Source: Desulfarculaceae bacterium
GTDB taxonomy: Bacteria > Desulfobacterota > Desulfarculia > Desulfarculales > Desulfarculaceae
Direction: 5' to 3'
Length of the DNA: 64,000 bases
Assembly: GCA_021737645.1 (NCBI GenBank)
Contig: JAIPDO010000002.1
Coordinates: 1-64,000, forward strand
Shown piece by piece: positions 52,392 through 60,369 of the stretch. A program made the position numbers and the translations under genes. Position 1 is the first letter of the stretch. Each line of letters opens with the position of its first letter. The notes under the pieces were generated by a model that worked only from the letters and a program-made list of their open reading frames with translations, was not told where the DNA came from and did no database searches.

Positions 52392-53099
52392 TTATGTGCC
52401 GGTGAAAGGCGAAACGATGAAGTATGCTCCCAACAGGCCGATGCCCACTCCGGCCGCCCGCTTGAACCACAGGCTGCCTCGCTGGAAGGAGTTGTTTTCC
52501 AGCACGCCGCCCACCAGGGCGGTGGAGCTGCCCGCCAAGGCGATGGGCAGGGCGTGGCCCACGCCGAAAAGGGTGATCATAAGCAGCCCTGTGATGATGT
52601 CCTTTTGCACGGTGATGATGGCCAGGATGGGGGCGATAAAGCCGAAGGTGCACGATCCCGAGAGCACCCCATAGGCCAAGCCCAGGACAAACGCCCCGCT
52701 CATGCCCTTGACCTTGAGGCGGCCCATGAGGTTGCCGGACATGGAGAAGGCCTGCACCCCCAGCATGTCCAAGGCCACCCAGATCAGCACCGCGCCCACC
52801 AGGATGGTCCAGTAAGGCCCTACATCGCCCAACATCAGGCCCAGCCAGGCGCAGATCACCCCCACCAGGGCGATGGTGATAAACAGGCCGCCGGTGAAGG
52901 CCGCGGCGTAGAAGGCGGCGCTACGCGGCCGCACGCTCTGGTCCTGACCGGCCACGTAGGTGACGATCAAGGGGATGGAGGCCAAATGGCAGGGGCTCAG
53001 GGCCACGCTGACCATGCCCCACAAAAAGGCCCCGCCCAGGGCTATGAGGCTGCCCGAGGTTATCCAGTCGTTCAGAGTGATGAAAACCTGATCCAACAT
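52392..53099 (-). CDS. ccdA: CcdA-type thiol electron transporter
   Basis: 235-aa membrane protein of the CcdA/DsbD-beta family with six helices. The two redox cysteines are in SPCHLASIPLIV (helix 1) and SGSCTFGFIAP (helix 4). It carries reducing equivalents from cytoplasmic thioredoxin across the membrane to periplasmic thiol proteins. It lies between a periplasmic thioredoxin-like gene (26 bp upstream) and the pentaheme cytochrome, both plausible acceptors. Confidence 0.92.
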   Translation of the reverse strand: MLDQVFITLNDWITSGSLIALGGAFLWGMVSVALSPCHLASIPLIVTYVAGQDQSVRPRSAAFYAAAFTGGLFITIALVGVICAWLGLMLGDVGPYWTILVGAVLIWVALDMLGVQAFSMSGNLMGRLKVKGMSGAFVLGLAYGVLSGSCTFGFIAPILAIITVQKDIITGLLMITLFGVGHALPIALAGSSTALVGGVLENNSFQRGSLWFKRAAGVGIGLLGAYFIVSPFTGT

Positions 53100-53125
53100 G
53101 CCCGCCCCGCCCCTGATCGCGCCGC

Positions 53126-53533
53126 CTACTTGGCGGGCGCCTTGGGTTTCTCCACGCCCAGCTTGGTCAACACCAGTTCGATGTTTTCCTTGCTCAAGAA
53201 GCCCTCGTGGCGAAAGGCCTCGCGTCCTTGCTTGTCATAGAAAACCTGGGTGGGGATGGCCCGGATGCCGTACTGGGCGGCCAGGCTGCGGTCTTTCCAG
53301 ACGTCCAGGAACACTATGGCCGCCTTGCCCTTGTACTCGATTTTCAGCTCATCCAGGATTGGGGCCATCATCCGGCAGGGGATACACTTGTCTGCCCCCA
53401 GGTCCACCAGGGTGACCATGCCCTTGACCGGTAACTCCTCGGTGGCCGAGGCCGGGCCGGGGGCCGCAGCCAGCAGGGCCAGGGACAGGGCCAGGGCCAG
53501 CACCATAAACAGCGTTGAGCGGAATAGTTTCAT
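53126..53533 (-). CDS. Periplasmic thioredoxin-like protein
   Basis: 135 aa with a signal peptide (about 1-27, ending PASATE) and a thioredoxin domain with the active site ADKCIPCRMMAPILDEL and the cis-Pro motif RAIPTQVFYD. Exported thioredoxins of this kind receive electrons from CcdA, encoded next. ATG 53533 gives the clean signal peptide. Candidate clients are the selenocysteine cytochrome or the BFD-like protein; this is inferred only from the operon. Confidence 0.9.
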   Translation of the reverse strand: MKLFRSTLFMVLALALSLALLAAAPGPASATEELPVKGMVTLVDLGADKCIPCRMMAPILDELKIEYKGKAAIVFLDVWKDRSLAAQYGIRAIPTQVFYDKQGREAFRHEGFLSKENIELVLTKLGVEKPKAPAK

Positions 53534-53561
53534 GTTAAGCAGAACCTTCTTAGGTAAAGGG

Positions 53562-54653
53562 TTAAGGCTTGCAATTGACGTGGCAAACCCCGGTGGGGCC
53601 TTCCACAGCATAGGGGAAGTACTTGCGCTTGAAGAAAAGGGCCACGTTGACCAGGCCTATAAGAACCGGCACCTCCACCAAGGGGCCGATCACCGCGGCA
53701 AAGGCCTGGCCGCTGTCGATGCCGAACACGGCCACGGCCACGGCGATGGCCAGCTCGAAGTTGTTGGAGGCTGCGGTGAAGGACAGGGTGGTCGCCTGCT
53801 CGTAGGTGGCCTTGGCTTTTAGCGACAGCCAGAAGCTTACCAAAAACATCACCACAAAGTAGATGCACAAGGGTATGGCCACCCGCACCACGTCAAAAGG
53901 CAGGGCCACGATGTATTCGCCCTTGAGGCTGAACATCACCAGGATGGTGAACAGCAGGGCGATGAGGGTTATGGGGCTGATCTTGGGGATGAAGACTTCC
54001 TCATACCACTGACGGCCCTTGAGCTTAAGCCCCACCACCCGGCTGATGATCCCGGCAATGAAGGGTATGCCCAGATAGATGAACACGCTCTGGGCGATCT
54101 GGCCCATGGACACCTGCACGGCCATTCCCTCCATGCCTAGCCACTGGGGCAGCACGGTGATGAAGAACCAGGCGTAGAGGCTAAAGAACAGCACCTGGAA
54201 GATGCTGTTGAAGGCCACCAGCCCGGCGCAGTATTCCCGGTCGCCCCGGGCCAAGTCGTTCCACACGATGACCATGGCGATGCAGCGGGCCAGGCCGATG
54301 AGGATCAACCCCACCATGTAGGCGTGCTGCCCGGAGAGAAAGGTGACCGCCAGGGCGAACATGAGCACCGGCCCGATGACCCAGTTCTGCACCAACGACA
54401 GCACCAGCACCCGCACGTTCTTGAACACCTGGCCCAGGTCCTCGTAGCGCACCTTGGCCAAAGGCGGGTACATCATCAGTATCAGGCCGATGGCGATGGG
54501 CAGGTTGGTGGTGCCCACGGAAAAGTGGTCCATGACCTGACGCACGCCGGGGAAGAAATAACCCCAGCCCACGCCCACGGCCATAGCCAGAAAAATCCAC
54601 AGGGTGAGGAAGCGGTCCAGAAAAGAGAGCTTTTTAACCTCAGTGGGGGTCAT
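53562..54653 (-). CDS. acr3: ACR3-type arsenite efflux transporter
   Basis: 363-aa, ten-helix arsenite exporter. The essential Cys lies in [19 protein letters not shown], the ACR3 signature, and [21 protein letters not shown] carries the conserved Asn-Glu helix. A C-terminal tail ending GVCHVNCKP adds two cysteines not needed in the family and may touch arsenite or thiol partners. It follows arsC by 23 bp. Confidence 0.95.
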   Translation of the reverse strand: MTPTEVKKLSFLDRFLTLWIFLAMAVGVGWGYFFPGVRQVMDHFSVGTTNLPIAIGLILMMYPPLAKVRYEDLGQVFKNVRVLVLSLVQNWVIGPVLMFALAVTFLSGQHAYMVGLILIGLARCIAMVIVWNDLARGDREYCAGLVAFNSIFQVLFFSLYAWFFITVLPQWLGMEGMAVQVSMGQIAQSVFIYLGIPFIAGIISRVVGLKLKGRQWYEEVFIPKISPITLIALLFTILVMFSLKGEYIVALPFDVVRVAIPLCIYFVVMFLVSFWLSLKAKATYEQATTLSFTAASNNFELAIAVAVAVFGIDSGQAFAAVIGPLVEVPVLIGLVNVALFFKRKYFPYAVEGPTGVCHVNCKP

Positions 54654-54676
54654 CTTCGGCGTCTCCCTGATTGGGG

Positions 54677-55117
54677 TCAGTCTTGCAGGCTCTGGGGTAG
54701 GCCTTCAACCATTGCCTTGATCTCGTCGCGCACCCGGCGGTAGGGGGCCAGGGCCTGGTCTTCGTCGGCCGCGCCCTGGGCCAACAGAGGCGGGTCGTCG
54801 AAGCCGCGATGCGCCCGCGTAACCGGGCCGGGGAAAAAGGGGCAGGCCTCGTTGGCGTTGTCGCACAGGGTCACCACCCAGTCCCAGTCCTGGCCGATGA
54901 AAGGGTCCACGACCTTGGACTTTTGGCCCGCGATGTCCACCCCGGCCTCGGACATTACCTTGATTGCACGAGGGTCCACCCGACCGGGGGCCACCCCGGC
55001 GCTATGGGCCTCGTACTCCTCGCCGCGCAGGGCGTTGGTGAAGCCCTCGGCCATCTGGCTGCGGCAGGAATTTCCTGTGCATAGATAGAGGATGCGTTTT
55101 TTGGGCGTATCGCTCAT
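54677..55117 (-). CDS. arsC: Arsenate reductase, LMW-phosphatase/thioredoxin-coupled type
   Basis: 146-aa reductase of arsenate to arsenite. The P-loop [13 protein letters not shown] holds the nucleophilic Cys, and [16 protein letters not shown] supplies the two redox cysteines that relay to thioredoxin, as in Staphylococcus pI258 ArsC. Product arsenite would leave by ACR3, encoded next. The gap to the upstream BFD-like gene is 40 bp if its TGA is read through. Confidence 0.95.
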   Translation of the reverse strand: MSDTPKKRILYLCTGNSCRSQMAEGFTNALRGEEYEAHSAGVAPGRVDPRAIKVMSEAGVDIAGQKSKVVDPFIGQDWDWVVTLCDNANEACPFFPGPVTRAHRGFDDPPLLAQGAADEDQALAPYRRVRDEIKAMVEGLPQSLQD

Positions 55118-55157
55118 CTGTGATCACCTTTGCTCAAGGTTCAAAGTTGCTCTCTCG

Positions 55158-55424
55158 TCAGTCCAACCCAGCGATCAAGGTCCCGGTGCCTTCCCCCTGC
55201 CCGAGGAGGATGTTGATCTCCCGCGAGCATCACCGCCGCCGGGGGCTGAGTTCCTTGCAGCGGCTCACACGGCAGGCGCCGGTGGCCCTTTTGATGTCTT
55301 CCAGGGTCTTGGCCCCGGCCCGCATGGCCGCGAGGATATCCCCCTTGCTCACCTGGGAGCAATAGCAGACCAGTGCCTCCGGCGGGGCGGTCAATATGTC
55401 GGCTGAAAACTTCAGTGGCATCAT
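55158..55424 (-). CDS. BFD-like [2Fe-2S] protein, putative selenoprotein (Sec65)
   Basis: 88 aa if the TGA at 55230-55232 is read as selenocysteine. The N-terminal 64 residues have the BFD-like motif VCYCSQVSKGDI...GAKTLEDIKRATGAC...CKELSP. In relatives the chain continues with a Cys-Cys pair followed by an I-x-x-LL helix; here the same position reads RRR-TGA-C-SREINILL, so Sec replaces the first Cys and the helix follows in frame, with a stop at 55158. A stop at 55230 would remove this conserved end. A GGAG/CTCC hairpin after the TGA is a weak SECIS candidate. It begins 2 bp after the DGC-domain gene. Likely a small electron carrier; its partner is unknown. Confidence 0.72.
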
Positions 55425-55426
55425 AC

Positions 55427-55843
55427 CTAGCCGCGGCAGCCGTAGGCACCGCCCGGTGCAGCCATGCGCAGGGGGGATCGGGCGCCGCGCACCAGATCCT
55501 TTACCTGGTCTACTTGTTCGCGCTTGAGGTTCAGGTCCTTGTTCTTGGCGATGCCCTGTTGGGTCAGCACCACATAGCCCCTGAGAGGCAAACCGGCCTC
55601 CTGAATGATGGCCTTGGCGCAGCCTTTTTCGCAGCCGTCCAAGACCACCAACTCCGGCGCGTCCTTCACCGCTTGGATGAAGCCTTGCAACCTGCCCCCG
55701 ACCCCGGCCAGGCAAAACATCTTGCCAAACCCCTCCTGGGTCAGTTCCACGCAGGCCTGGTTGGTCAACTGGCCCACGTTGGAAGCTCCCGAACAGGCCA
55801 ACAACATAGCCTGCCCCCCATTAGTGCAACAACTATCCGCCAT
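55427..55843 (-). CDS. DGC-domain putative zinc-binding protein
   Basis: 138 aa with cysteines at ADSCCTNGG, LACSGASNVGQL, FCLAGVGG and the name-giving DGCEKGCAKAI, the pattern of the DGC domain family of presumed metal-binding proteins. A C-terminal tail ends YGCRG. Such proteins often sit beside ArsP-type permeases and thioredoxins. ATG 55843 is used; GTG codons at 55858 could add five residues. Role unknown; a metal or metalloid carrier is inferred. Confidence 0.85.
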   Translation of the reverse strand: MADSCCTNGGQAMLLACSGASNVGQLTNQACVELTQEGFGKMFCLAGVGGRLQGFIQAVKDAPELVVLDGCEKGCAKAIIQEAGLPLRGYVVLTQQGIAKNKDLNLKREQVDQVKDLVRGARSPLRMAAPGGAYGCRG

Positions 55844-55873
55844 TTTATAAACCACCACTCATATAGATATAGT

Positions 55874-56107
55874 TTAATCGGCCAGCCAGGATTTGACCTG
55901 GTCCTTGCTGGGCACCTTGCCCACCAGCTTGACCTGGCCGTCCACCACCACCGCCGGAGTGCCCAGCACGCCGTAGGCGGCGATGTCCATCATGCCGGTG
56001 ACCTTTTCCACCTCAGCCTCCACTCCGGCCTCGGCCACCGCCTCCTTGACCACTTCCTCGGTTTTCTTGCACTTGGCGCAACCGGGACCCAACACCTTGA
56101 TTTCCAT
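55874..56107 (-). CDS. Small thioredoxin/glutaredoxin-like protein (TIGR00412 type)
   Basis: 77-aa redox-active disulfide protein. The active site GPGCAKCKKTEE is CxxC, and GVLGTPAVVVDGQV holds the cis-Pro. ATG 56107 with GGAG 9 nt upstream is better than ATG 56116, which would touch its Shine-Dalgarno box. Family members are regularly found with PF03773 permeases and ArsR regulators, as here, and probably supply cytoplasmic reductant for the cluster. Confidence 0.9.
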   Translation of the reverse strand: MEIKVLGPGCAKCKKTEEVVKEAVAEAGVEAEVEKVTGMMDIAAYGVLGTPAVVVDGQVKLVGKVPSKDQVKSWLAD

Positions 56108-56185
56108 GTCTACCATCTCCGTGGGTTTTTTGGATGATTTTTTGGTTACAAAGCAAACCGGCGCACCCGCAAGGGCCTTGCCCGG

Positions 56186-57376
56186 CTATTCCGCCACCTC
56201 CAGGGCCAATTCGTCCTTCTGGATGATATTGTGCCGGATCAGAGCAAAGCTAAGCAGCCAGCTCATAAAAAGGCAACCGCCGTAAATCAGGAACAGCCCG
56301 CTGAAGCCTTCGTGCTGGATCACCACTCCACCAAGAGCAGTGCCCAGGCCGCCGCCGCCCATGAAGCAGAAGGCCACCAGAGACATGGCCGCGCCGCGCG
56401 CCTTCATGGCGAACTCGGTGGCCCTGGTGAGCAGGGTGGAGTGGGTGAAGATGAAGCCGAAGCCCAGCAGGGCGATTCCGGCAATGAGCCAGCCCAGGCT
56501 GGCCCCCAGGTAGGCGAAGGCCAGCTCGGCGACCACCGCCGCCAACAGGCCCATGCTCAAGATGCCGCGCGGGCTCATGGCCTGGGACAGCTTGCCGCTG
56601 AGCTTGCCGCCGATCACCGTGGCCAGGCCGAAAGCGGTCATTATCAGGCCAATTTGCAGGTAGTTGTAGTGGTAGGTCTGGGAAATGTAGGCCCCCAGAT
56701 AGGAGAAGCTGCCGATGATGAACACGCCTTCCAAGAGCACCAGGATGTAGGTGTAGAGGCTGCGGGTATGGGCCAGCAGCTTGGCGTAGGGGGCCAGGAA
56801 CTTGGCCTGGGGGTTCTTGCTGGCCGGTATGGACTTATAGGCCTTGATGAGCGCCAGGGTGGGGATCACCGACAGCACGGCGTACAGGAGAAACACTCCC
56901 CGCCAGCTGAGGAAGTAAGCGGTCACCCCGCCGATGGCCATGCTGAGCCCCTGGCCCAAAAACGAGATGCCCATGAAAGAGCCGATGGCCCCCTGGCGCT
57001 TTTCTATGGGGAACAGGTCGCCGATCATGGCCAGTGATATGGGCATCACCGAGGCCGCGAACATGCCGGTCAGCGCACGGTACAGGGCCAAGTCCGGCAG
57101 CCCCAGGCCCAAGGCGCACAGGCCGGTGGCCAGGGTGAACAGAATCATGGAAAAAGTTATTACCTGCTTCTTGCCGAAGCGGTCGGCCAGGGGCCCGAAC
57201 ACCAGCTGGAAGAGGCCGAAGGGCACCATGTAGGCGGAGATCAACAGCCCCGCCCTGGTGATGTCGATGTGCAGGTTTTCGGCGATGGCAGGCAGGATGG
57301 GCGAAACCACCCAGTTGTCGGCCATGACCACGAAACCGGCCATTCCCAGTAATGCCACTATGTTTTTGTTTTGCAT
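56186..57376 (-). CDS. MFS transporter of the ars-like cluster
   Basis: 396-aa, 12-helix major facilitator with the loop motif GPLADRFGKKQVITFSM and an N-terminus VALLGMAGFVVMADNWVVSPILP. The frame stays open upstream to 58612, but that is out of frame with the real permease gene. ATG 57376 gives a normal N-terminus. It lies between the ArsP-type permease and the small thioredoxin, so it may export a metalloid conjugate; the substrate is not shown by sequence. Confidence 0.87.
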   Translation of the reverse strand: MQNKNIVALLGMAGFVVMADNWVVSPILPAIAENLHIDITRAGLLISAYMVPFGLFQLVFGPLADRFGKKQVITFSMILFTLATGLCALGLGLPDLALYRALTGMFAASVMPISLAMIGDLFPIEKRQGAIGSFMGISFLGQGLSMAIGGVTAYFLSWRGVFLLYAVLSVIPTLALIKAYKSIPASKNPQAKFLAPYAKLLAHTRSLYTYILVLLEGVFIIGSFSYLGAYISQTYHYNYLQIGLIMTAFGLATVIGGKLSGKLSQAMSPRGILSMGLLAAVVAELAFAYLGASLGWLIAGIALLGFGFIFTHSTLLTRATEFAMKARGAAMSLVAFCFMGGGGLGTALGGVVIQHEGFSGLFLIYGGCLFMSWLLSFALIRHNIIQKDELALEVAE

Positions 57377-57414
57377 TGATCCTACCTGCCTTCCGTAATG
57401 GGCTATCCGGCCTG

Positions 57415-58587
57415 TCAGGCCAAAAACGACCCGTATATAAGACCCGCGATGGTGGACATCACCACGATGATGCCGCTGAACACCGCGGTCTTTTTCCAAC
57501 CCATCACCCCGCCGATCACCAACATGTTGGGCAGGCTGAGCGCCGGTCCGGCCAAGAGCAGGGCCAGGGCCGGGCCCTTGCCCATGCCCGCGCCCAGGAG
57601 ACCCTGCAAGATGGGGATCTCGGTGAGGGTGGCGAAGTACATCAAAGCCCCGGCCACCGAGGCGAACAGGTTGGCCCCCAGGGAGTTGCCGCCCAGGGAG
57701 GAACTGACCCATTCGTCGGGGATAAGGGCGGGATGCCCCGGACGGCCCAGCATGAACCCGGCCACCAGGACCCCGGCCCCCAGCAGAGGCAGTATCTGCT
57801 TCATGAAGCCCCAGGTGGACTCCACCCATTCGACCCGCTCCTCCTTGGTGAACCAGGCCCTCAGCAGGAACACCAGGGCCACCAGAAGCCCGGCGGTGAT
57901 CCACCACTTGAGCCCGAAGATCAGCGCCCAAAGGCCCTGGACGCCTTCGGCCGGGCGGGCCCAGGCGGCGAAGATGAGGATGAGCACCAGGGTGAGCATG
58001 AACAGCGATTCCTGGCCCAGGGAACGGCCGCTGGCCTCGTCCTCGGGCAGGTAGACCTGCCCGGCGGCGCGGGCCGCGTCGTCCTTGCGGAATATCAGGG
58101 CCATAAGAAGGCCGGTGATCACCGCGAACACCACCGCCCCTATGGCCCGGGCCAGACCCAGCTCCCAGCCCAGGATGCGGGCGGTGAGCACGATGGCCAG
58201 CACGTTGATGGCCGGGCCGGAGTAGAGAAAGGCCGTGGCCGGGCCGATGCCCGCGCCCCGGGAGTAGATGCCCGCGAACAACGGCAGCACCGTGCAGGAG
58301 CAAACCGCCAGCACCGCGCCGGAAACCGAGGCCACCGAATAGGACAGGAACTTCTTGGCCTGAGCCCCGAAGTACTTGAGCACTGCGGCCTGGCTGACGA
58401 ACACCGAGATGGCCCCGGCGATGAAAAAGGCCGGGATCAGGCAGGTGAGCACGTGCTCGCGCGCGTACTCCCGAAGCATCATGAAGGCTTCCAGACCCGA
58501 GCGCCGGATGGGCTCGCTGTTCCAGGGCACGAAATAGGCCGCCGCGAACAGGGCCACTATGATCAGGAGCTTGTATCGTTCTTTCAT
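57415..58587 (-). CDS. PF03773 permease (ArsP-type)
   Basis: 390-aa membrane protein with about eight to ten helices. The signature [34 protein letters not shown] holds the Cys pair used by ArsP to bind trivalent organoarsenicals, and the second half repeats the pattern ([40 protein letters not shown]). Export of methylarsenite or another soft metalloid is likely by family. An 18-bp inverted repeat, shared with the arsR promoter, lies 17 bp before its ATG. Confidence 0.9.
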   Translation of the reverse strand: MKERYKLLIIVALFAAAYFVPWNSEPIRRSGLEAFMMLREYAREHVLTCLIPAFFIAGAISVFVSQAAVLKYFGAQAKKFLSYSVASVSGAVLAVCSCTVLPLFAGIYSRGAGIGPATAFLYSGPAINVLAIVLTARILGWELGLARAIGAVVFAVITGLLMALIFRKDDAARAAGQVYLPEDEASGRSLGQESLFMLTLVLILIFAAWARPAEGVQGLWALIFGLKWWITAGLLVALVFLLRAWFTKEERVEWVESTWGFMKQILPLLGAGVLVAGFMLGRPGHPALIPDEWVSSSLGGNSLGANLFASVAGALMYFATLTEIPILQGLLGAGMGKGPALALLLAGPALSLPNMLVIGGVMGWKKTAVFSGIIVVMSTIAGLIYGSFLA

Positions 58588-58603
58588 GGCTTCTACTCAA
58601 CCA

Positions 58604-58621
58604 TTTGGCCAAATAGCCAAA
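58604..58621 (-). promoter_or_regulatory. ArsR operator-like palindrome before the permease
   Basis: TTTGGC-CAAATA-GCCAAA is a perfect 6+6 inverted repeat in the 61-bp gap between arsR and the permease. It matches the arsR promoter element (58993-59008) at 14 of 16 positions. Confidence 0.65.
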
Positions 58622-58648
58622 GTTTAATCCAAAAAAATTCCCCGGCGG

Positions 58649-58969
58649 CTAGCCCATCATCTCGATCTGATGCTGCACCCGAGCTTCCAGCACCGATTCC
58701 ACGCAGTCGAAGAAATTGAGCACGCAGGGAGCCAGCAGGGTGTAAAAAACTTGGTTGCCGCGTTTTTCGTCCCGCACCAGGCCCACCGACTTGAGAAGGG
58801 ACAGATGCTTGGACACGGTGGAGATGTCGCTGCCCACCGCCTTGGTGAGATCAGCCACACACTTTTCGCCCTGGGCCAGTTCTTCCAGAATCAACAAGCG
58901 GCTGGCATTGCCCACCGCCTTGAGGATTCGGGCCCTGGCTTCCAATCTTTTTTGTCTTTCGGCGTCCAT
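58649..58969 (-). CDS. arsR: ArsR/SmtB-family repressor
   Basis: 106-aa winged-helix repressor. The recognition helix region is DISTVSKHLSLLKSVGLV and the wing RGNQVFYTL. Cysteines lie at GEKCVADL and in the C-terminal APCVLNFFDC, a layout different from the paired CVC of E. coli ArsR but able to form a three-Cys site. ATG 58969 with GGAGGT 6 nt upstream is clear. It is the first gene of the minus-strand cluster, and its promoter contains the operator shared with the permease, so autoregulation by metalloid is inferred. Confidence 0.93.
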   Translation of the reverse strand: MDAERQKRLEARARILKAVGNASRLLILEELAQGEKCVADLTKAVGSDISTVSKHLSLLKSVGLVRDEKRGNQVFYTLLAPCVLNFFDCVESVLEARVQHQIEMMG

Positions 58970-58988
58970 ATGACGACCTCCTATTTGC

Positions 58989-59017
58989 AATATTGGCCAA
59001 ATTCCCAAGAAAGTCAA
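58989..59017 (-). promoter_or_regulatory. arsR promoter with embedded operator
   Basis: On the minus strand TTGACT (59017-59012) is followed after 17 bp by AATATT (58994-58989). The element TTGGGAATTTGGCCAA fills 59008-58993, between and touching the -10, a good place for repression. Confidence 0.7.
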
Positions 59018-59084
59018 GGGCAGGAGCAAATTTTTCCTTAAATACTTATCGGAATAATTTTCTGCTTCGTGAAGTCAAACAAGT

Positions 59085-59326
59085 CCGGCACAGCCAGGCG
59101 GTGCTAGGCAAGACGGCGGCGAGCGCAGACCACAGGCGTATTCTTATATACGCCGAGATCTAAACGATGCCGGCAACACAGCCAGCGGGGTCCGGCAAAA
59201 ACAGCTGGCGCAGCCAGACGCCCCAGGGCAAGGCGGCAGGCGGAAGAGGGACGCAGGCGTATTCTTATATACGCCGAGGACCGAGTGACGCCGACAACGC
59301 AGCCATGCGGCGTCTGGCTGTGCCGG
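59085..59326. repeat. Composite palindromic repeat, two tandem units
   Basis: The 242-bp element is bounded by a perfect 13-bp inverted repeat, CCGGCACAGCCAG (59085-59097) and CTGGCTGTGCCGG (59314-59326). Inside, an identical 20-bp core GGCGTATTCTTATATACGCC occurs at 59135 and again at 59256, 121 bp apart. The second unit has its own arms GGCGCAGCCAGACGCC/GGCGTCTGGCTGTGCC (59207-59222, 59309-59324; 15 of 16). It fills most of the 358-bp gap 58970-59327 and stops one base before the hydratase stop codon. No coding capacity. Confidence 0.8.
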
Positions 59327-59327
59327 G

Positions 59328-60188
59328 TTAGACTTTGGGTTCCTTCCACCATGGATAAAAGTCCGGCAAGTCTCTGGTGGGGCTCAGCTTAAACTCAGGC
59401 GGCCGCTTCTCCAAAAAGCTCTGGATGCCCTCGGCGGCGTCGGGCTGCTTGCCGGCCCAATAGAACACCCGCGAGTCGATGAGGTGCACCGACTGGGGGT
59501 CGGCCTCGCCCAGGCCGTGCCAAACCATGGCCTTGGCCAGGGCCACCGAGGTGCCCGAGGTGTTGGCCGCGATCTCCTGGGCCAGTTCCAGGGCCTTGGG
59601 CAGGACCTGGTCGGCTGGCAGGATGTAGTTGAACAGGCCGGTGCCCTCCTGGTCCCCCGCCCGGAACACCCGGCCGGTGCAGGCCAGTTCCAGGGCCTTG
59701 CCCGCGCCAACCAAGCGGGTGAGGAACCAGGTGGAACAGGCTTCGGGCACCAGTCCCCGGCGGGTGAACACCAGTCCCATCTTGGCGTCCTCGGCGGCCA
59801 CGCGCATGTCCATGGCCAGAGTCATGGTGATCCCCACGCCCACCGCCGCCCCGTTCATGGCCGCGATCACCGGCTTGCGGCATTTGAAGGCGGCCAGGGC
59901 CACCTGCCCCCCGCCGTCGCGGTGATCGGCCATGGAGGCCTGGGCCGGGTCCTTGGCCTTGAAATTGAAGGTCTCACCACCGGCGGCAAGGTCCATACCC
60001 GCGCAAAAGGCCCGGCCTGCGCCGGTGACCACCACCGCGCGCACCTGGTCGTCCTGGTCGGCCTGGCCCAACAGATGGATCAGTTCCAGGCGCATCTGAG
60101 GCGTGTAGGCATTGAGCCGCTCGGGGCGGTTGAGGGTGATCAGGGCCACCCGATCTTTGACTTGGTAGATGGTTTCTTTTAGTTCCAT
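59328..60188 (-). CDS. Enoyl-CoA hydratase/isomerase family protein
   Basis: 286-aa crotonase-fold enzyme. The oxyanion-hole segments are AFCAGMDLAAGG and MNGAAVGVGITMTLAMDMRVA; a Glu is retained in RRGLVPEACSTWFLTRLVG, while the residue at the first hydratase Glu position differs, which is more usual in isomerases and other crotonases. ATG 60188 with GGAGG 7 nt upstream is chosen; the frame is open to 60215. The substrate (fatty or aromatic acyl-CoA) is unknown and no beta-oxidation genes are adjacent. Confidence 0.88.
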   Translation of the reverse strand: MELKETIYQVKDRVALITLNRPERLNAYTPQMRLELIHLLGQADQDDQVRAVVVTGAGRAFCAGMDLAAGGETFNFKAKDPAQASMADHRDGGGQVALAAFKCRKPVIAAMNGAAVGVGITMTLAMDMRVAAEDAKMGLVFTRRGLVPEACSTWFLTRLVGAGKALELACTGRVFRAGDQEGTGLFNYILPADQVLPKALELAQEIAANTSGTSVALAKAMVWHGLGEADPQSVHLIDSRVFYWAGKQPDAAEGIQSFLEKRPPEFKLSPTRDLPDFYPWWKEPKV

Positions 60189-60299
60189 GCTTGGCCTCCC
60201 CGCCGGTACGGTCATTTAGAAGTGGTAGCCCAAGGTAGCAGGTCATCGGCTCCAAGGCCAGATTATCCCAAGCCGTGCGGCGGTTGATTCATTATTTAC

Positions 60300-60328
60300 T
60301 TTCAGCGCCACCAATATATTGATATAAT
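60300..60328 (+). promoter_or_regulatory. Promoter for the Sel1-repeat gene
   Basis: A consensus TATAAT (60323-60328) lies 41 bp before the ATG, with a weak TTTCAG 17 bp upstream of it. Confidence 0.45.
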
Positions 60329-60369
60329 AGGTAAATTTTGTGTATGTAGTTGAATGGGATCGTTAAATC

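Noticed and set aside
56186-58612. 808-codon minus-strand open frame covering both MFS and permease
   Set aside because: Only its last 396 codons encode a real protein. The upstream part is low-complexity and out of frame with the intact PF03773 permease.
59085-59326. CRISPR array or insertion sequence
   Set aside because: There are only two cores 121 bp apart, no regular short spacers, no cas genes and no transposase.
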